Shown here: piece after piece, positions 63,857 to 64,000 of the stretch
Layout of the letters: each line of letters begins with the position of its first letter
How positions within the stretch are numbered: the stretch's first letter is position 1
DNA from: Deltaproteobacteria bacterium
GTDB taxonomy: Bacteria > Desulfobacterota > GWC2-55-46
Assembly (NCBI GenBank): GCA_016218105.1
Contig: JACRET010000004.1
Location: forward strand, 18,744-82,743
Reading direction: 5' to 3'
Length of the DNA stretch: 64,000 nt
Position numbers and translations under genes: made by a program
Notes under the pieces: generated by a model
The model's database searches: none
The model's input: the letters and a program-made list of their open reading frames with translations, nothing else
What the model was told of the DNA's origin: nothing

Positions 63857-64000
63857 TAACAGGCTGCTGTCATGCACAGCGAGCGGTTAGCGAGCGAATC
63901 ACAAGTGAGATTTCCTTACATGCAAGTTTTCCGCGGCTTGCTGCGGGAAACTTCAAAAGCCCAATCTGCGGCGTCGTCTTCAAAATTCGTCATTGCGGCG
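63857..64000. repeat. Family C repeat interrupted by a family B repeat
   Basis: TTAACAGGCTGCTG (63857-63870) is the start of family C. The family B element follows (about 63871-63954; CATGCACAGCGAGCG ... GGGAAACTTC). Family C then resumes with AAAAGCCCAATCTGCGGCGT and CGTCATTGCGGCG to the window edge. Compare the uninterrupted copy at 32994. Confidence 0.65.

Overview
The window is a dense bacterial chromosome segment of roughly 55% GC (by eye) with no rRNA, tRNA or CRISPR array that I could find. Sigma-54 promoters, NtrB/NtrC, large hybrid histidine kinases, LarB/LarC, a cellulose-modification gene and abundant GC-rich intergenic palindromes suggest a deltaproteobacterial (Desulfobacterota-like) or Nitrospirota-like organism. 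I cannot fix the phylum from the sequence alone.

Layout. 1-5.1 kb: end of a cellulose/exopolysaccharide locus (GH8 endoglucanase cut by the window edge, an internally duplicated exported protein, a BcsG-type phosphoethanolamine transferase), then a degenerate cyclase-homology protein and a Roadblock/LC7 protein. 5.2-8.8 kb: smc, complete except for one in-frame TAG at the start of the hinge. 9.1-16.5 kb: a sigma-54-promoted small exported protein, ppdK, gyrA and gpsA. 16.7-21.9 kb: a heme-c-type hybrid histidine kinase, a glycosyltransferase, class II aldolase and efp. 22.0-30.5 kb: uvrC, comEC, a DUF4124 protein, an MBL-fold hydrolase and larC, with two copies of one roughly 320-bp composite repeat in inverted orientation near the ends. 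30.5-42.6 kb, all on the minus strand: larB, a small chemosensory cluster (cheA, cheY, cheW, MCP), thiL, lon, hsp20, galU and pcrA. 42.9-44.4 kb: glgA.

44.5-60.2 kb is the most interesting part, a nitrogen-control island. A sigma-54 promoter precedes a NasT-like response regulator with an RNA-binding ANTAR domain. A class I glutamine amidotransferase follows, and then a second sigma-54 promoter with a plausible NtrC site. Downstream lie four units in a row: [porin-like protein, amt], [glnB, amt], [glnB, amt] and [nirB]. Each unit begins with an intrinsic terminator containing the same GGCAAAGGCGCC block. In three of the four, a hairpin with a six-base loop closed by TAC/GTA lies just upstream, as expected of an ANTAR antitermination target. 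The island ends with a MEDS-domain hybrid kinase, thiE and an ntrB-ntrC operon. The inferred circuit is: NtrBC turns on sigma-54 promoters, the ANTAR protein then decides at serial attenuators whether transcription continues into each unit, and two PII proteins gate three Amt channels.

60.3-64 kb: a Nudix hydrolase with a leaderless-type promoter, a 27-residue membrane microprotein, and a minus-strand moeA-mtnA-small membrane protein operon. Three families of intergenic repeats (called A, B and C here) are scattered through the window. At the right edge a B element appears to be inserted into a C element.
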